From assembly GCA_947499635.1 (NCBI GenBank), contig CANMPD010000003.1, positions 62,001 to 126,000 on the forward strand: a stretch of DNA of 64,000 bases, written 5' to 3'. The stretch comes from an uncultured Paracoccaceae bacterium. GTDB lineage: Bacteria > Pseudomonadota > Alphaproteobacteria > Rhodobacterales > Rhodobacteraceae. The position numbers were made by a program, and so were the translations under genes. Below the pieces are notes generated by a model. It saw only the letters and a program-made list of their open reading frames with translations, searched no databases and was not told the origin of the DNA. Of this stretch, positions 1 through 8,820 are shown piece after piece (the first letter of the stretch is position 1; each line of letters starts with the position of its first letter).

Positions 1-126
1 ATTCCACTGCTGGGCTATGTCACCTACGAGAACGGCCCATGGTGGGGGCTGGGCCTGCTGCTCGCGGGTATGTCTATGCTGCGTTGGCCGTTGATGTTGT
101 TATGGCAATGGTTTTTCCGCCCTTGA
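1..126 (+). CDS. C-terminal end of a DUF2484-type small membrane protein (partial)
   Basis: The window opens inside a reading frame (frame 1) that runs 41 codons to a TGA at 124-126. The peptide is hydrophobic and Trp/Leu-rich, with one clear membrane-spanning stretch and a basic, aromatic end (WQWFFRP). In Rhodobacterales a small two- to three-helix membrane protein of the DUF2484 family commonly lies just before murB in the dcw cluster. Position and composition fit that family, but only the tail is visible, so the assignment is an inference. Function of the family is unknown. Confidence 0.55.
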   Translation: MPLLGYVTYENGPWWGLGLLLAGMSMLRWPLMLLWQWFFRP

Positions 127-150
127 AGGGCCTAGATTGGGCTGAATAAC

Positions 151-837
151 CTAAGCCGCAACGGAAAGTTCGGGAAGTTCATAATCGAAGTCACCGAAGA
201 TTTTAGAAAACCGTTGAGCTGCGCCTATAGCTTTTTGTGTGTCAAAATGCATTGCATTACTTTTTTTCAGCTCAGATTTCTTATTAACGGGGTGATACTC
301 GTTATGAAATGATATCTCGAGGAATCCTTCTAACGCCTCACGCTCTGGCGTCGAACCTGATATGAGATCCTCTAGCTTTACTCTCATGTAAGGATATTTG
401 CTCATCTCTAAGCGTGATTGAATGAAGCTGTTCCATTCATAGTAATGCTGTACTGCGGAAAATAAACGGTCTTGCGTCATAGGGTGTATTGCAGTGTGCA
501 TATACACTAGTTGGTTAAGAGGTATGGTAAAGCGTCGCTCTGCTGAAAAGAAATTCAGATCATAAAACGATTTAATTACCTTCATTGGTGCGCGTGTTAG
601 ATGAACGATCTTTGTTCGTGGGCCAATGAAATCTGTGCCAATGAAGGCGGCAGCAGGCCACGCAGCTTCTGCGCGCTTAGTGTTATTTGATAAAAAACTT
701 TGAACAACACGTGGGTCCCAATGCATAAAAACGCCTTCATGACCGCATGTGATGCCGGATGAGCTAAGGGCTTCGCTCATAAAGCCGGTTCCGCAACGTC
801 CCGTGCCGACGATTAAGATTTCAATTTCTTGGGTCAT
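151..837 (-). CDS. Sulfotransferase-like protein
   Basis: A 228-residue protein with the P-loop-like 5'-phosphosulfate binding motif of sulfotransferases at residues 10-19 (VGTGRCGTGF), and a later segment, IVHLTRAPMKVIKSF, that resembles the 3'-phosphate binding strand and helix of PAPS-dependent enzymes. Such enzymes move sulfate from PAPS to a hydroxyl or amine; the acceptor here cannot be told. There is no signal peptide or membrane segment, so it is probably cytosolic. The start ATG has AAGG nine bases upstream. The gene lies antisense between the DUF2484 remnant and murB, and is visibly more A+T-rich than its neighbours, which suggests acquisition by transfer. Family assignment is fairly sure; substrate unknown. 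Confidence 0.75.
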   Translation of the reverse strand: MTQEIEILIVGTGRCGTGFMSEALSSSGITCGHEGVFMHWDPRVVQSFLSNNTKRAEAAWPAAAFIGTDFIGPRTKIVHLTRAPMKVIKSFYDLNFFSAERRFTIPLNQLVYMHTAIHPMTQDRLFSAVQHYYEWNSFIQSRLEMSKYPYMRVKLEDLISGSTPEREALEGFLEISFHNEYHPVNKKSELKKSNAMHFDTQKAIGAAQRFSKIFGDFDYELPELSVAA

Positions 838-1386
838 TCATGCGTACCTTTTCTTGACAAGTGCGGGTGGCCGCACAATGAGAGTGTCAAAATTTTCTAA
901 CGTCAGTCTGAAGTATTTCAGTTAAGGATTTGCTATTTGAGGTGAATCTAATCAAAAATGTAGACTTGCGATATTTTTTATCCACGCTGATCCATCTTCC
1001 TTGTGCATGATTGAAATTGCAGAGATTAGGAAGTGTAAGATGTTAAGGTATGGTTAAGAGCAATGGATTGACAGGCGCGAGAGGCGCTTGATATTGGCGG
1101 CCTTTATAATATGCAGTCTACGAATTACTCTGGAAAAAACGCGGATATAAAAGGAGGGGGTTGGGATGCAACAATTACCACGAACCGATTGTTGGAGGTA
1201 CCGTCATTCGGTGCAGTTGCCTCTATGTGTATCGCCTCGTAAAAAAAGCAGGGGATATTCGCCCCCAAAGCGATACGCATTTGATTAGGATGAGTGTGGG
1301 CCTGTGGCTGGTGCCACGGGTGAATTGCACTTTTCTCTTTTACTCGCTTCGCCTAAACCCTTTGCAAACTAGCAGAGGTGTTTTCC
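838..1386. promoter_or_regulatory. Divergent intergenic region before murB with CtrA-like and DnaA-like motifs
   Basis: This 549-base A+T-rich region separates the sulfotransferase (minus) from murB (plus). Visible elements: an inverted repeat GTGCGG/CCGCAC at 861-876 in the leader of the minus-strand gene, inside an outer TTGACA (854-859) and TGTCAA (885-890) pair; a DnaA-like box TTATCCACG at 978-986; a TTAA-N7-TTAA motif at 1043-1057 that matches the core of the CtrA site; a perfect -35-like TTGACA at 1068-1073; and a TATAAT at 1105-1110. The TTGACA and TATAAT are too far apart to be one promoter. All are motif matches only. A small possible gene at 1166-1288 is listed separately. Confidence 0.4.
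1166..1288 (+). CDS. Possible 40-residue small protein or leader peptide before murB
   Basis: A 40-codon frame starts at ATG 1166 with a strong Shine-Dalgarno run, GGAGG at 1153-1157, eight bases upstream. The peptide is basic and has two cysteines, with several Arg/Lys in the second half (PRKKSRGYSPPKR). I do not recognise it. It lies 98 bases before the murB start. The good ribosome site is the main support; coding bias is not clear. It may be a leader peptide, a real small protein or chance. Confidence 0.25.
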   Translation: MQQLPRTDCWRYRHSVQLPLCVSPRKKSRGYSPPKRYAFD

Positions 1387-2313
1387 ATGGTTGAACTGCC
1401 ACAAGTGCGGGGTAAGTTGACGCAGAGGCGAGATTTGTCTGCGCTGACGTGGTTGCGTGTCGGTGGGCCGGCTGAGGTGTTTTTTCAGCCTGCGGATATT
1501 GCGGATTTACAAGATTTCCTACGCGAATTGCCCGCTGATGTGCCTGTGTTCCCCATGGGGGTGGGCTCAAACTTGATCGTGCGCGATGGCGGGTTATCCG
1601 GCGTGGTGATCCGTTTGGGGCGTGGGTTTAACGATATTGAGATCGGTGGTGACACGGTCACTGTCGGCGCGGCGGCCTTGGATGCGCAGGTGGCGCGTAA
1701 AGCGGCGGATGCAGGGGTGGACCTGACGTTTCTGCGTACCATACCAGGATCCATTGGCGGCGGTGTTCGTATGAACGCGGGCTGTTATGGCAGCTACGTC
1801 GCGGATGTTTTTGTTTCCGCCACTATTGTCACGCGCGAAGGTGAATTGCGCAACCTCAACGCGGATGATCTGCAGTTTGCCTACCGCCAAACCACTCTAC
1901 CCAAGGGTGCAGTGCTGGTTTCGGCGACATTGCGCGGCCCCAAGGGTGACCCCGAGGTGCTGCACGCGCGCATGGCGGATCAGCTTGCTAAACGCGACGC
2001 AAGCCAGCCGACCAAAGAGCGCTCGGCCGGATCAACCTTTCGCAATCCGGCGGGGTTTTCGTCAACAGGGCAGGCGGATGACGTCATGGATCTTAAGGCA
2101 TGGAAGGTCATCGACAACGCTGGCCTGCGCGGTGCACGCCTTGGTGGTGCGCAGATGAGCGAGAAACATTCCAACTTTATGATCAATACAGGTGATGCAA
2201 CAGCCGCCGATCTTGAGAACCTTGGTGAAGAGGTGCGAAAAAAGGTTTACGCGGACTCCGGCATACGGCTAGAGTGGGAGATAATGCGCATCGGTGTTGC
2301 GTCGGCGAACTAA
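1387..2313 (+). CDS. murB: UDP-N-acetylenolpyruvoylglucosamine reductase MurB
   Basis: MurB reduces UDP-GlcNAc-enolpyruvate to UDP-N-acetylmuramate with NADPH and FAD, the second committed step of peptidoglycan precursor synthesis in the cytosol. The 308-residue protein has the FAD-binding motifs [14 protein letters not shown] near residue 57 and [19 protein letters not shown] near residue 118, then the catalytic serine region [11 protein letters not shown] and the C-terminal [18 protein letters not shown] at 1378 is in frame, but ATG 1387 is preferred because AGAGG (1374-1378) lies eight bases before it. It is the first plus-strand dcw gene after the sulfotransferase gene. Confidence 0.95.
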   Translation: MVELPQVRGKLTQRRDLSALTWLRVGGPAEVFFQPADIADLQDFLRELPADVPVFPMGVGSNLIVRDGGLSGVVIRLGRGFNDIEIGGDTVTVGAAALDAQVARKAADAGVDLTFLRTIPGSIGGGVRMNAGCYGSYVADVFVSATIVTREGELRNLNADDLQFAYRQTTLPKGAVLVSATLRGPKGDPEVLHARMADQLAKRDASQPTKERSAGSTFRNPAGFSSTGQADDVMDLKAWKVIDNAGLRGARLGGAQMSEKHSNFMINTGDATAADLENLGEEVRKKVYADSGIRLEWEIMRIGVASAN

Positions 2314-2393
2314 TATAAAAATCCCCGTTTATTATCTCATGTGTGTGAGAGGCAAGCAGGGGGAATCCTTCGCTGAATAGATCTTTGATGCGT

Positions 2394-2416
2394 TGTGACA
2401 ACAGGCAAATGTCACA
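2394..2416. promoter_or_regulatory. Inverted repeat TGTGACA-N9-TGTCACA in the murB-ddl gap
   Basis: Two perfect 7-base arms (2394-2400 and 2410-2416) are separated by nine bases in the 180-base gap between murB and ddl. It could be a protein-binding site or an RNA hairpin. The spacing does not fit the CRP/FNR pattern, where the arms are six or four bases apart. There is no T-run, so it is not a standard terminator. Confidence 0.35.
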
Positions 2417-2493
2417 CAGAACAGGGGCGCAAAGACCCCAGATAAGAAACATCGCGTGGCAGCACGCGACCTGAGGCGACGAAGGCGAGTGGC

Positions 2494-3405
2494 ATGAGTA
2501 AAGCACTCCCAAAAGTATTGGTGTTGATGGGTGGTCCATCGGCCGAACGCGAGGTTTCGCTGTCGTCCGGTAAAGGCTGCGCGGAAGCTTTGCGCGGGCA
2601 GGGGTATGAGGTCGTCGAGCTGGACGCTGGGCCTGATTTGGTCGCCAACCTGCAATCTATCGCGCCGGACGTGGTGTTTAACGCGCTGCATGGTCGCTGG
2701 GGCGAGGATGGTTGTGTGCAGGGGCTTCTGGAATGGTTGGGACTGCCCTATACGCATTCTGGTGTGCTATCCTCTGCGCTGGCTATGGATAAGGCGCGTG
2801 CGAAAGCAGCCTTTGCTGCAGCGGGGTTGCCGGTTGTCGAGAGTATCCTAGCGGATAAGGCTGAGGTGATGGCAACGCATGTCATGGCGCCGCCCTATGT
2901 TGTGAAGCCCAATAACGAAGGGTCTTCGGTTGGTATATATATAGTGAACGCGGGCGCAAACACGCCGCCACAGCTGTCGGCGCAGATGCCTGATACAGTT
3001 ATGGTCGAAACATATGCGCCAGGGCGGGAGCTGACGACAACGGTGATGGGGGATCGCGCCCTGTGTGTGACCGACATTATTACGGATGGCTGGTACGACT
3101 ATGATGCGAAATATGCTCAAGGCGGGTCGCGTCATGAAATTCCAGCGCAAATCCCGCAGGAAATTACTGAGTTGTGCATGGATTACGCGCTGAGGGCGCA
3201 TGCGGCGTTAGGGTGTCGTGGGGTGTCACGCACTGATTTCCGCTGGGACGAGAGCCGCGGTGCAGCGGGTCTAATTTTGCTGGAAACCAATACGCAGCCG
3301 GGCATGACACCTACCTCCTTGGTGCCTGAACAGGCAGAGCACTGTGGGATTGATTTTGGGTCCTTGTGCGCCTGGCTGGTCGAGGATGCATCATGCGGGC
3401 GTTAA
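2494..3405 (+). CDS. ddl: D-alanine--D-alanine ligase
   Basis: Ddl joins two D-alanines with ATP to make the dipeptide that ends the peptidoglycan stem. The 303-residue protein begins with the N-terminal motif [14 protein letters not shown], has the ATP-grasp segment [16 protein letters not shown] near residue 130, and the C-terminal metal and phosphate site [23 protein letters not shown]. Length is normal for the family. The last 13 bases overlap the start of ftsQ, so the two genes are translationally linked in the dcw operon. Confidence 0.96.
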   Translation: MSKALPKVLVLMGGPSAEREVSLSSGKGCAEALRGQGYEVVELDAGPDLVANLQSIAPDVVFNALHGRWGEDGCVQGLLEWLGLPYTHSGVLSSALAMDKARAKAAFAAAGLPVVESILADKAEVMATHVMAPPYVVKPNNEGSSVGIYIVNAGANTPPQLSAQMPDTVMVETYAPGRELTTTVMGDRALCVTDIITDGWYDYDAKYAQGGSRHEIPAQIPQEITELCMDYALRAHAALGCRGVSRTDFRWDESRGAAGLILLETNTQPGMTPTSLVPEQAEHCGIDFGSLCAWLVEDASCGR

Positions 3406-4292
3406 GGTCAGACACGGGGTCACGGACTGAAGGCGCGCAACGCTTTGATCCGGCACCGTCACGCTTAAGATACCGTTTGCAACGCTGGATGCTTACGCCC
3501 GGTGTGCGCAGCTGTCTACGTTACGGAGTGCCAGCACTGGCTGTTACCCTTGCTGTTGGCGGTTATTTTTCTGATGAATCGCGACGGCAGGCGGTGGTTG
3601 ATACCTTTCAAGATCTGCGTGCGTCCTTTGAACAACGCCCTGAGTTCCTTGTGAATGTAATGGCCGTGGATGGCGCGAGCATGGACGTCTCTCGGGATGT
3701 TCGCGAGGTTCTATCGCTTGATTTCCCGGTGAGTTCATTTGATCTGGATCTAGAAGCCGTGCGGGCGCGGGTTATGGAACTTGATCCGGTAAAAACCGCA
3801 TCTGTGCGCATTCGCCCGGGTGGCATTTTGCAAGTGGATGTTATTGAGCGCAGCCCTGCAGTTGTTTGGCGCAATCGCGAAGGGTTGGCTTTGCTGGACG
3901 AAACCGGTGCGTTCGTCGCGGAACTGGGTCAACGAGGCCTGCATCCGTCTTTGCCATTGGTTGTTGGGGAGGGTGCGCAGGATGCCGTGCCCGAAGCGCT
4001 GCGTCTCATTCGCACTGCGCATCCTTTGGGAAGCCGATTGCGGGGACTGGTTCGCCAAGGTGGGCGGCGTTGGGATGTGGTTCTGGATCGTAACCAACGG
4101 ATTTTGTTACCCGCGGAAAACCCCGTGATTGCGTTGGAGCGCGCGCTTGCAGTCAGTGAAGCACAAGACTTATTGAATCGGGATGTGGCTGCGGTGGATA
4201 TGCGTATCGCGGCGCGTTTGACCGTTCGAATGACAGACGCTGCGGTAGAAGACCGTTGGCGGATAAAACAATTAAACAGTAGTGGTAATTGA
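3393..4292 (+). CDS. ftsQ: Cell division protein FtsQ
   Basis: FtsQ is the bitopic divisome scaffold linking FtsA/FtsZ-stage assembly to FtsB, FtsL and the septal synthase. The 299-residue protein has a basic cytoplasmic N-terminus, one membrane helix (about residues 43-60, [14 protein letters not shown]), a POTRA domain (roughly residues 85-160, including [23 protein letters not shown]) and a beta domain. An in-frame GTG lies at 3366, but ATG 3393 matches the usual family start and overlaps ddl by 13 bases. The stop overlaps the region just before ftsA. Confidence 0.92.
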   Translation: MRALRSDTGSRTEGAQRFDPAPSRLRYRLQRWMLTPGVRSCLRYGVPALAVTLAVGGYFSDESRRQAVVDTFQDLRASFEQRPEFLVNVMAVDGASMDVSRDVREVLSLDFPVSSFDLDLEAVRARVMELDPVKTASVRIRPGGILQVDVIERSPAVVWRNREGLALLDETGAFVAELGQRGLHPSLPLVVGEGAQDAVPEALRLIRTAHPLGSRLRGLVRQGGRRWDVVLDRNQRILLPAENPVIALERALAVSEAQDLLNRDVAAVDMRIAARLTVRMTDAAVEDRWRIKQLNSSGN

Positions 4293-4293
4293 T

Positions 4294-5628
4294 ATGACGG
4301 ATTTTTATCAATCCCAGCGCGCCATGCGTCAAATGCGCAGGCAAGCCTTACAACGTGGTGTAGTGGCCATTCTGGACCTTGGGTCCTCAAAGATTTCTTG
4401 CTTGGTCCTGCGTTTTGATGGCTCTGCACGCCTGAGTGAGGACAATTCGATCGGGTCCTTGGCGGGTCAGTCTGGTTTTCGCGTCATTGGTGCGGCGACA
4501 ACACGTTCACGTGGTGTGCAGTTCGGTGAAATTAGCGCGATGCAGGAAACCGAACGTGCCATTCGTACGGTGGTTCAGGCCGCGCAGAAGATGGCTGAGG
4601 TCCGTGTTGACCACGTGATTGCCTGTTTTGCTGGGGCCACACCGCGATCCTATGGTTTGGATGCGACCGTTGATTTGGAAGGTCATGAGGTCACGGAAAA
4701 TGAAATTGCCCGCGTTTTGGCGGCTTGCGAAGTGCCTGAATATGGCGCAGGCCGTGAAGTGATGCATGCGCAGCCGGTGAATTTTGCGCTCGACAATCGG
4801 TCGGGTCTGGGTGATCCGCGTGGCCAGTTGGGGCAGTCTCTGGCCGTTGATTTGCACATGCTTACAGTTGAAGCTTCGGCGGTTCAGAACCTTGTGCGTT
4901 GCATCCAGCGATGTGATCTTGAATTGGCCGGAATTGCATCCTCGGCCTATACATCTGGTATTTCCGCATTGGTTGAAGACGAGCAAGAGCTTGGGGCCGC
5001 ATGTATCGACATGGGCGGCGGTACGACCTCTATTTCAATTTTTATGAAAAAGCACATGATCTATGCCGACACTGTGCGGATGGGCGGGGATCATATCACC
5101 TCGGATATCTCGATGGGCTTGGGAGTATCTGCAGCAACAGCCGAGCGGATCAAAACTATGTCGGGCGGCGTGCAAGCAACTGGTGCGGATGATCGTGATA
5201 TTATCGATATTGGCGGGGACACTGGAGATTGGGAACATGATCGTCGTGGTGTGTCTCGTGCAGAGCTTATCGGAATTATGCGCCCGCGTGTTGAAGAGAT
5301 CTTGGAGGAGGTCCGTGTTCGTTTGGACGCGGCAGGCTTTGATCATCTGCCCAGTCAACAGATTGTTCTGACTGGGGGCACGAGTCAGATCATGGGGTTG
5401 GACGGTCTTGCCGCACGTATTCTGGGGCAGCAGGTTCGCCTTGGTCGCCCGATGCGGGTCCACGGTTTGCCACAGGCGGTCACAGGGCCAGGATTTGCGT
5501 CTGCCGTAGGATTGAGTTTATTCGCGGCGAATCCACAGGATGAGTGGTGGGACTTTGATGCACCGGTAGATCGTCATACCGCGACATCGTTCCGTCGTGC
5601 TGTGCGGTGGTTTAAGGACAACTGGTAA
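4294..5628 (+). CDS. ftsA: Cell division protein FtsA
   Basis: FtsA is the actin-like ATPase that ties FtsZ filaments to the membrane and recruits later divisome proteins. The 444-residue protein shows the phosphate-1 motif VVAILDLGSSKISCLVL near residue 23, the connector/phosphate-2 segment AACIDMGGGTTSISIF near residue 236, and the adenosine motif QIVLTGGTSQIMGL near residue 353. The C-terminus (VRWFKDNW) fits the amphipathic membrane-targeting helix. ATG 4294 is chosen over the in-frame GTG 4282 by family alignment; it starts right after the ftsQ stop. Nearly 400 bases separate it from ftsZ, which therefore probably has its own promoters. Confidence 0.94.
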   Translation: MTDFYQSQRAMRQMRRQALQRGVVAILDLGSSKISCLVLRFDGSARLSEDNSIGSLAGQSGFRVIGAATTRSRGVQFGEISAMQETERAIRTVVQAAQKMAEVRVDHVIACFAGATPRSYGLDATVDLEGHEVTENEIARVLAACEVPEYGAGREVMHAQPVNFALDNRSGLGDPRGQLGQSLAVDLHMLTVEASAVQNLVRCIQRCDLELAGIASSAYTSGISALVEDEQELGAACIDMGGGTTSISIFMKKHMIYADTVRMGGDHITSDISMGLGVSAATAERIKTMSGGVQATGADDRDIIDIGGDTGDWEHDRRGVSRAELIGIMRPRVEEILEEVRVRLDAAGFDHLPSQQIVLTGGTSQIMGLDGLAARILGQQVRLGRPMRVHGLPQAVTGPGFASAVGLSLFAANPQDEWWDFDAPVDRHTATSFRRAVRWFKDNW

Positions 5629-6027
5629 GCATTAGATGAGATATCCACAGAGATTTCCACAAAATGCACAGAGGTCTCGTGACAAGCTGTGTTAAGGATC
5701 GTAAACAGGCACCATAAAAAGGCTGTGTAGAAAATTCAGCTGATGAATAACGTGTTCGAGCAGTTGTTCACGAATTATTAACCAAAAAGGCGCTCCCTTG
5801 TTCTTATTCGGACGAGAGCGAAATGTTGCGTTATGCGGAATGCATAAGCTATGCGCTATATTTTGCCGATACGGCGACATGGGGCGTGTATATAGCAATC
5901 ATACGGGCATATTTTGTGGCTGTTTGCGCTTTTGGGGATGACGAATGCCGCACTTCGAGTTAGGATTGTGGCAGTAAATTGACAATGATCGCCCTTGCGG
6001 GAGGGCCGTAACACAGGCGGAAAGAGC
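5629..6027 (+). promoter_or_regulatory. ftsA-ftsZ intergenic regulatory region with DnaA-like boxes and a CtrA-like site
   Basis: The 399-base region contains three head-to-tail DnaA-like 9-mers: ATATCCACA (5641-5649), ATTTCCACA (5653-5661) and AAATGCACA (5662-5670), with one, two and two mismatches to TTATNCACA. Further on TTCA-N7-TTAACCA at 5767-5785 resembles a CtrA site (TTAA-N7-TTAAC). An inverted repeat TTATGC/GCATAA lies at 5831-5847. In Caulobacter, DnaA activates and CtrA represses ftsZ, so the pairing is suggestive. Binding in this organism is inference. Confidence 0.45.
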
Positions 6028-7671
6028 ATGGCTTTGAACCTTTCGATGCCCGATTCAGATGAACTGAAACCAAAAATCACCGTTTTCGGTGTCGGCGGTG
6101 CAGGTGGTAACGCTGTTAACAATATGATTGCGAAACAGCTTGAAGGGGTTGAGTTCGTTGTCGCCAACACCGACGCGCAAGCTTTGCAGCAAAACGCGGC
6201 TAAGAGCCGTGTGCAGTTAGGTGTTAAAGCGACCGAAGGTTTGGGTGCAGGTGCACGTCCTTCTGTTGGCTCAGCGGCAGCTGAGGAAAGCATTGAGCAA
6301 ATTGTTGACCATTTGGCAGGCGCGCATATGTGCTTTATCACTGCCGGTATGGGCGGTGGCACTGGTACTGGTGCCGCACCAATTATCGCGCAAGCGGCGC
6401 GGGAACTGGGCGTTCTAACAGTTGGTGTTGTCACCAAGCCGTTCCAGTTCGAAGGCAACAAGCGGATGCGCCAAGCAGAGGAGGGTGTCGAAGCCCTTCA
6501 AAAGGTTGTCGATACGCTCATTATTATCCCAAACCAGAATCTGTTCCGTCTGGCGAATGAAAAAACCACCTTTACCGAGGCATTCTCGCTGGCGGATGAT
6601 GTCCTGTACCAAGGCGTCAAAGGTGTGACAGATCTGATGGTTTGCCCTGGTTTGATCAACCTCGACTTTGCAGATGTTCGCGCCGTGATGGACGAGATGG
6701 GCAAAGCGATGATGGGCACAGGTGAGGCGGACGGCGAAGATCGCGCGATCCAAGCTGCTGAAAAAGCCATCGCAAACCCACTTCTGGACGAAATCAGCCT
6801 GAAAGGCGCGCGTGGTGTTCTGATTAACATCACCGGAAGCCATGATTTGACGTTGTTTGAACTGGATGAAGCGGCCAACCGTATTCGCGAAGAGGTTGAT
6901 CCAGACGCCAACATTATCGTCGGATCCACATTGGATACGGCGATGGAAGGCAAAATCCGTGTTTCTGTCGTTGCAACTGGTATTGATGCGGTACCAACCA
7001 CTGATATGCCTGTCCCACGTCGTTCGATGTCTGCACCTTTGGCGCCTACACCTGCCGCTCAGGCGCCTGCGGCTGAACCACTTGAGCTCACACAGCAGGT
7101 TGCCCAAGCTCCGGCGGCAGCGCCTGTTGCCGAAGAGCCATCCTTGTTCTCTGGCACGGAAAATGCTCCGATGCCTGAGGTGGCTGAGCAACCTATTGCG
7201 CGCAAAAATGACGCTCCTGTGGCACCGGCTTATCAACCAGCAGCTCATCAGCAACCTGCAGAACCTGTTTCTGCGGAAGAAGTGTTCGTAGCACCGCGCG
7301 CACCTGCGCCTGGGACACCCTCTCCCGAGGCAATTGCGCGTCTGCAACAGGCCGCGCAGCGTCATCAGCCTGCGCAAGCTGTCGCGCCTGCACCAAGCGC
7401 TACACAACGCATTCAGCCGCAAGCGCAGCAACCTGCGCAAGCGCAAGCACCTCAGAATGCGTCCGAGCAACGTCGCTTTGGTTTGAACTCACTGATCAAC
7501 CGGATGACGAACCAACCGGGTGAGGCTGCGCAGCAATCACCGGCGCGTCCACGGGCGCAGCCTGCGATGCAACCTGTTCAGTCCGCACAGGCGCAACCTT
7601 CGCATCAAGCCTATGACGAAGATCAAGAACGTATCGAAATTCCAGCATTTTTGCGACGTCAAGCAAATTGA
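6028..7671 (+). CDS. ftsZ: Cell division protein FtsZ
   Basis: FtsZ is the tubulin-like GTPase that forms the cytokinetic ring. The 547-residue protein has the N-terminal [14 protein letters not shown], the tubulin signature GGGTGTG near residue 110, and the T7 synergy-loop region [11 protein letters not shown] near residue 210. The GTPase core ends around residue 320. It is followed by a long, disordered linker rich in Ala, Pro and Gln, then the conserved C-terminal peptide [11 protein letters not shown] that binds FtsA. ATG 6028 is preferred over an upstream in-frame TTG (5995); GGAAAG precedes it. The long linker is normal for this order. A rho-independent terminator follows. Confidence 0.97.
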   Translation: MALNLSMPDSDELKPKITVFGVGGAGGNAVNNMIAKQLEGVEFVVANTDAQALQQNAAKSRVQLGVKATEGLGAGARPSVGSAAAEESIEQIVDHLAGAHMCFITAGMGGGTGTGAAPIIAQAARELGVLTVGVVTKPFQFEGNKRMRQAEEGVEALQKVVDTLIIIPNQNLFRLANEKTTFTEAFSLADDVLYQGVKGVTDLMVCPGLINLDFADVRAVMDEMGKAMMGTGEADGEDRAIQAAEKAIANPLLDEISLKGARGVLINITGSHDLTLFELDEAANRIREEVDPDANIIVGSTLDTAMEGKIRVSVVATGIDAVPTTDMPVPRRSMSAPLAPTPAAQAPAAEPLELTQQVAQAPAAAPVAEEPSLFSGTENAPMPEVAEQPIARKNDAPVAPAYQPAAHQQPAEPVSAEEVFVAPRAPAPGTPSPEAIARLQQAAQRHQPAQAVAPAPSATQRIQPQAQQPAQAQAPQNASEQRRFGLNSLINRMTNQPGEAAQQSPARPRAQPAMQPVQSAQAQPSHQAYDEDQERIEIPAFLRRQAN

Positions 7672-7690
7672 TGTTTAGGATAAGCTAATG

Positions 7691-7718
7691 AAAAAGCCAC
7701 TTTCGAGTGGCTTTTTTT
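7691..7718 (+). terminator. Rho-independent terminator after ftsZ
   Basis: An 11-bp stem (AAAAAGCCACT at 7691-7701 and its complement at 7706-7716) with a TTCG tetraloop is followed by further Ts to 7718. It closes the ftsZ transcript, so lpxC has its own promoter in the 164 bases that follow. Confidence 0.9.
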
Positions 7719-7881
7719 GTTTTAAATTAAGAGCTTATGTCAGGGGTGGCAAAGCTTTGCCATCCTGTTACATTCATGTTTCAAACCGTTGCAAAGATTG
7801 AATTGTAGGTTTGTTGTTCAGCTCTTAAGTATTGGGTCAACACGAAGACGATAATATGACCTAATCGAATGGGAGCTTCCC

Positions 7882-8820
7882 TTGCAAAACACACTTAAAG
7901 CATCCGTGTCCTTTGAAGGTGTAGGTTTGCATTCTGGTGCGCCTGCCAAATTGGTTTTGCGTCCGGCTGCAGCAAACAGTGGGATTTGCTTTAAACGTGT
8001 TGATATTGCGTTGGGTAACACAGTGATCCCGGCGCGCTGGGATCAAGTTGAGCGGACTGCCTTGTGTACGCGTCTCGTAAATGAAGCGAGCGTGTCGGTT
8101 TCGACGGTTGAACATCTTATGGCGGCACTGGCAGGCTGTGGTGTTCATAATGCTGTGGTCGAAATCGACGGCCCTGAAGTTCCCATAATGGATGGGTCTT
8201 CTGCGCATTTTGTTCGTGAAATCATGCGAACTGGTTTGCAGCGGCTGGGTGCGCCTGTGCAAGCATTGCAGGTGTTAAAACCTGTGACGGTTGAAGTTGA
8301 CGGGGCACGTGCAACATTACTGCCCAGCGATCATTTTACTATTGAATTTAACATCGATTTTGCAGAGCAGGGTATCGGTCAGCAAAGCCGCAAAATGAAC
8401 TTGCGTAATGGTGCTTTTGCGCGCGAATTATGTGACAGCCGTACCTTTTGCCGTCGTGTCGACGTGGAGGCCATGCAATCCAATGGTTTGGCCTTGGGCG
8501 GTGTGCCTGGCGGGAATGCAATTGTATTCGACGGGCCAAATGTTCAAGCGGGTGATGGCGGTTTACGTCATACTGATGAACCTGTTCGTCATAAGATGCT
8601 GGATGCTTTGGGGGATTTGGCTTTGGCGGGTGCGCCGATCTTTGGTCATTATATTGGTGACAAGGCGGGTCACTCTTTGACAAACACATTGCTGCGTGCG
8701 CTTTTTGCCGAGAAAGACGCGGTTCGTCTTGTCGCATGTGACCCAATCATGACTGCACGTCTGCCGGGTCAGGGGCTTGTTTGGTCAGAAATTCCCAAGC
8801 AGGTACGCCGCGCTGCATAA
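7882..8820 (+). CDS. lpxC: UDP-3-O-acyl-N-acetylglucosamine deacetylase LpxC
   Basis: LpxC is the zinc deacetylase that commits UDP-3-O-acyl-GlcNAc to lipid A synthesis. The 312-residue protein keeps the zinc ligands H78 (VEHLMAAL), H237 and D241 (HKMLDALGDL), and the catalytic base H264 (KAGHSLTN), each one residue earlier than in E. coli. The start is TTG 7882, with GGGAGC five bases upstream; no in-frame ATG precedes the conserved N-terminus. It follows ftsZ across a terminator, as in other alphaproteobacterial dcw clusters. Confidence 0.96.
   Translation: MQNTLKASVSFEGVGLHSGAPAKLVLRPAAANSGICFKRVDIALGNTVIPARWDQVERTALCTRLVNEASVSVSTVEHLMAALAGCGVHNAVVEIDGPEVPIMDGSSAHFVREIMRTGLQRLGAPVQALQVLKPVTVEVDGARATLLPSDHFTIEFNIDFAEQGIGQQSRKMNLRNGAFARELCDSRTFCRRVDVEAMQSNGLALGGVPGGNAIVFDGPNVQAGDGGLRHTDEPVRHKMLDALGDLALAGAPIFGHYIGDKAGHSLTNTLLRALFAEKDAVRLVACDPIMTARLPGQGLVWSEIPKQVRRAA

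Noticed and set aside
1161-1394. A 77-codon frame starting at TTG 1161 and running into murB
   Set aside because: The TTG is too close to GGAGG, the composition is not protein-like, and it overlaps murB. The nearby ATG 1166 in another frame is better placed.
2394-2416. CRP/FNR site reading of the murB-ddl inverted repeat
   Set aside because: Arm spacing is far larger than the CRP or FNR consensus.
6415-7470. A 351-codon open frame on the minus strand opposite ftsZ
   Set aside because: Its Arg/Cys/Leu-rich composition is what the reverse of the ftsZ codons gives. It has no start context or recognisable domain and lies wholly within a certain gene.
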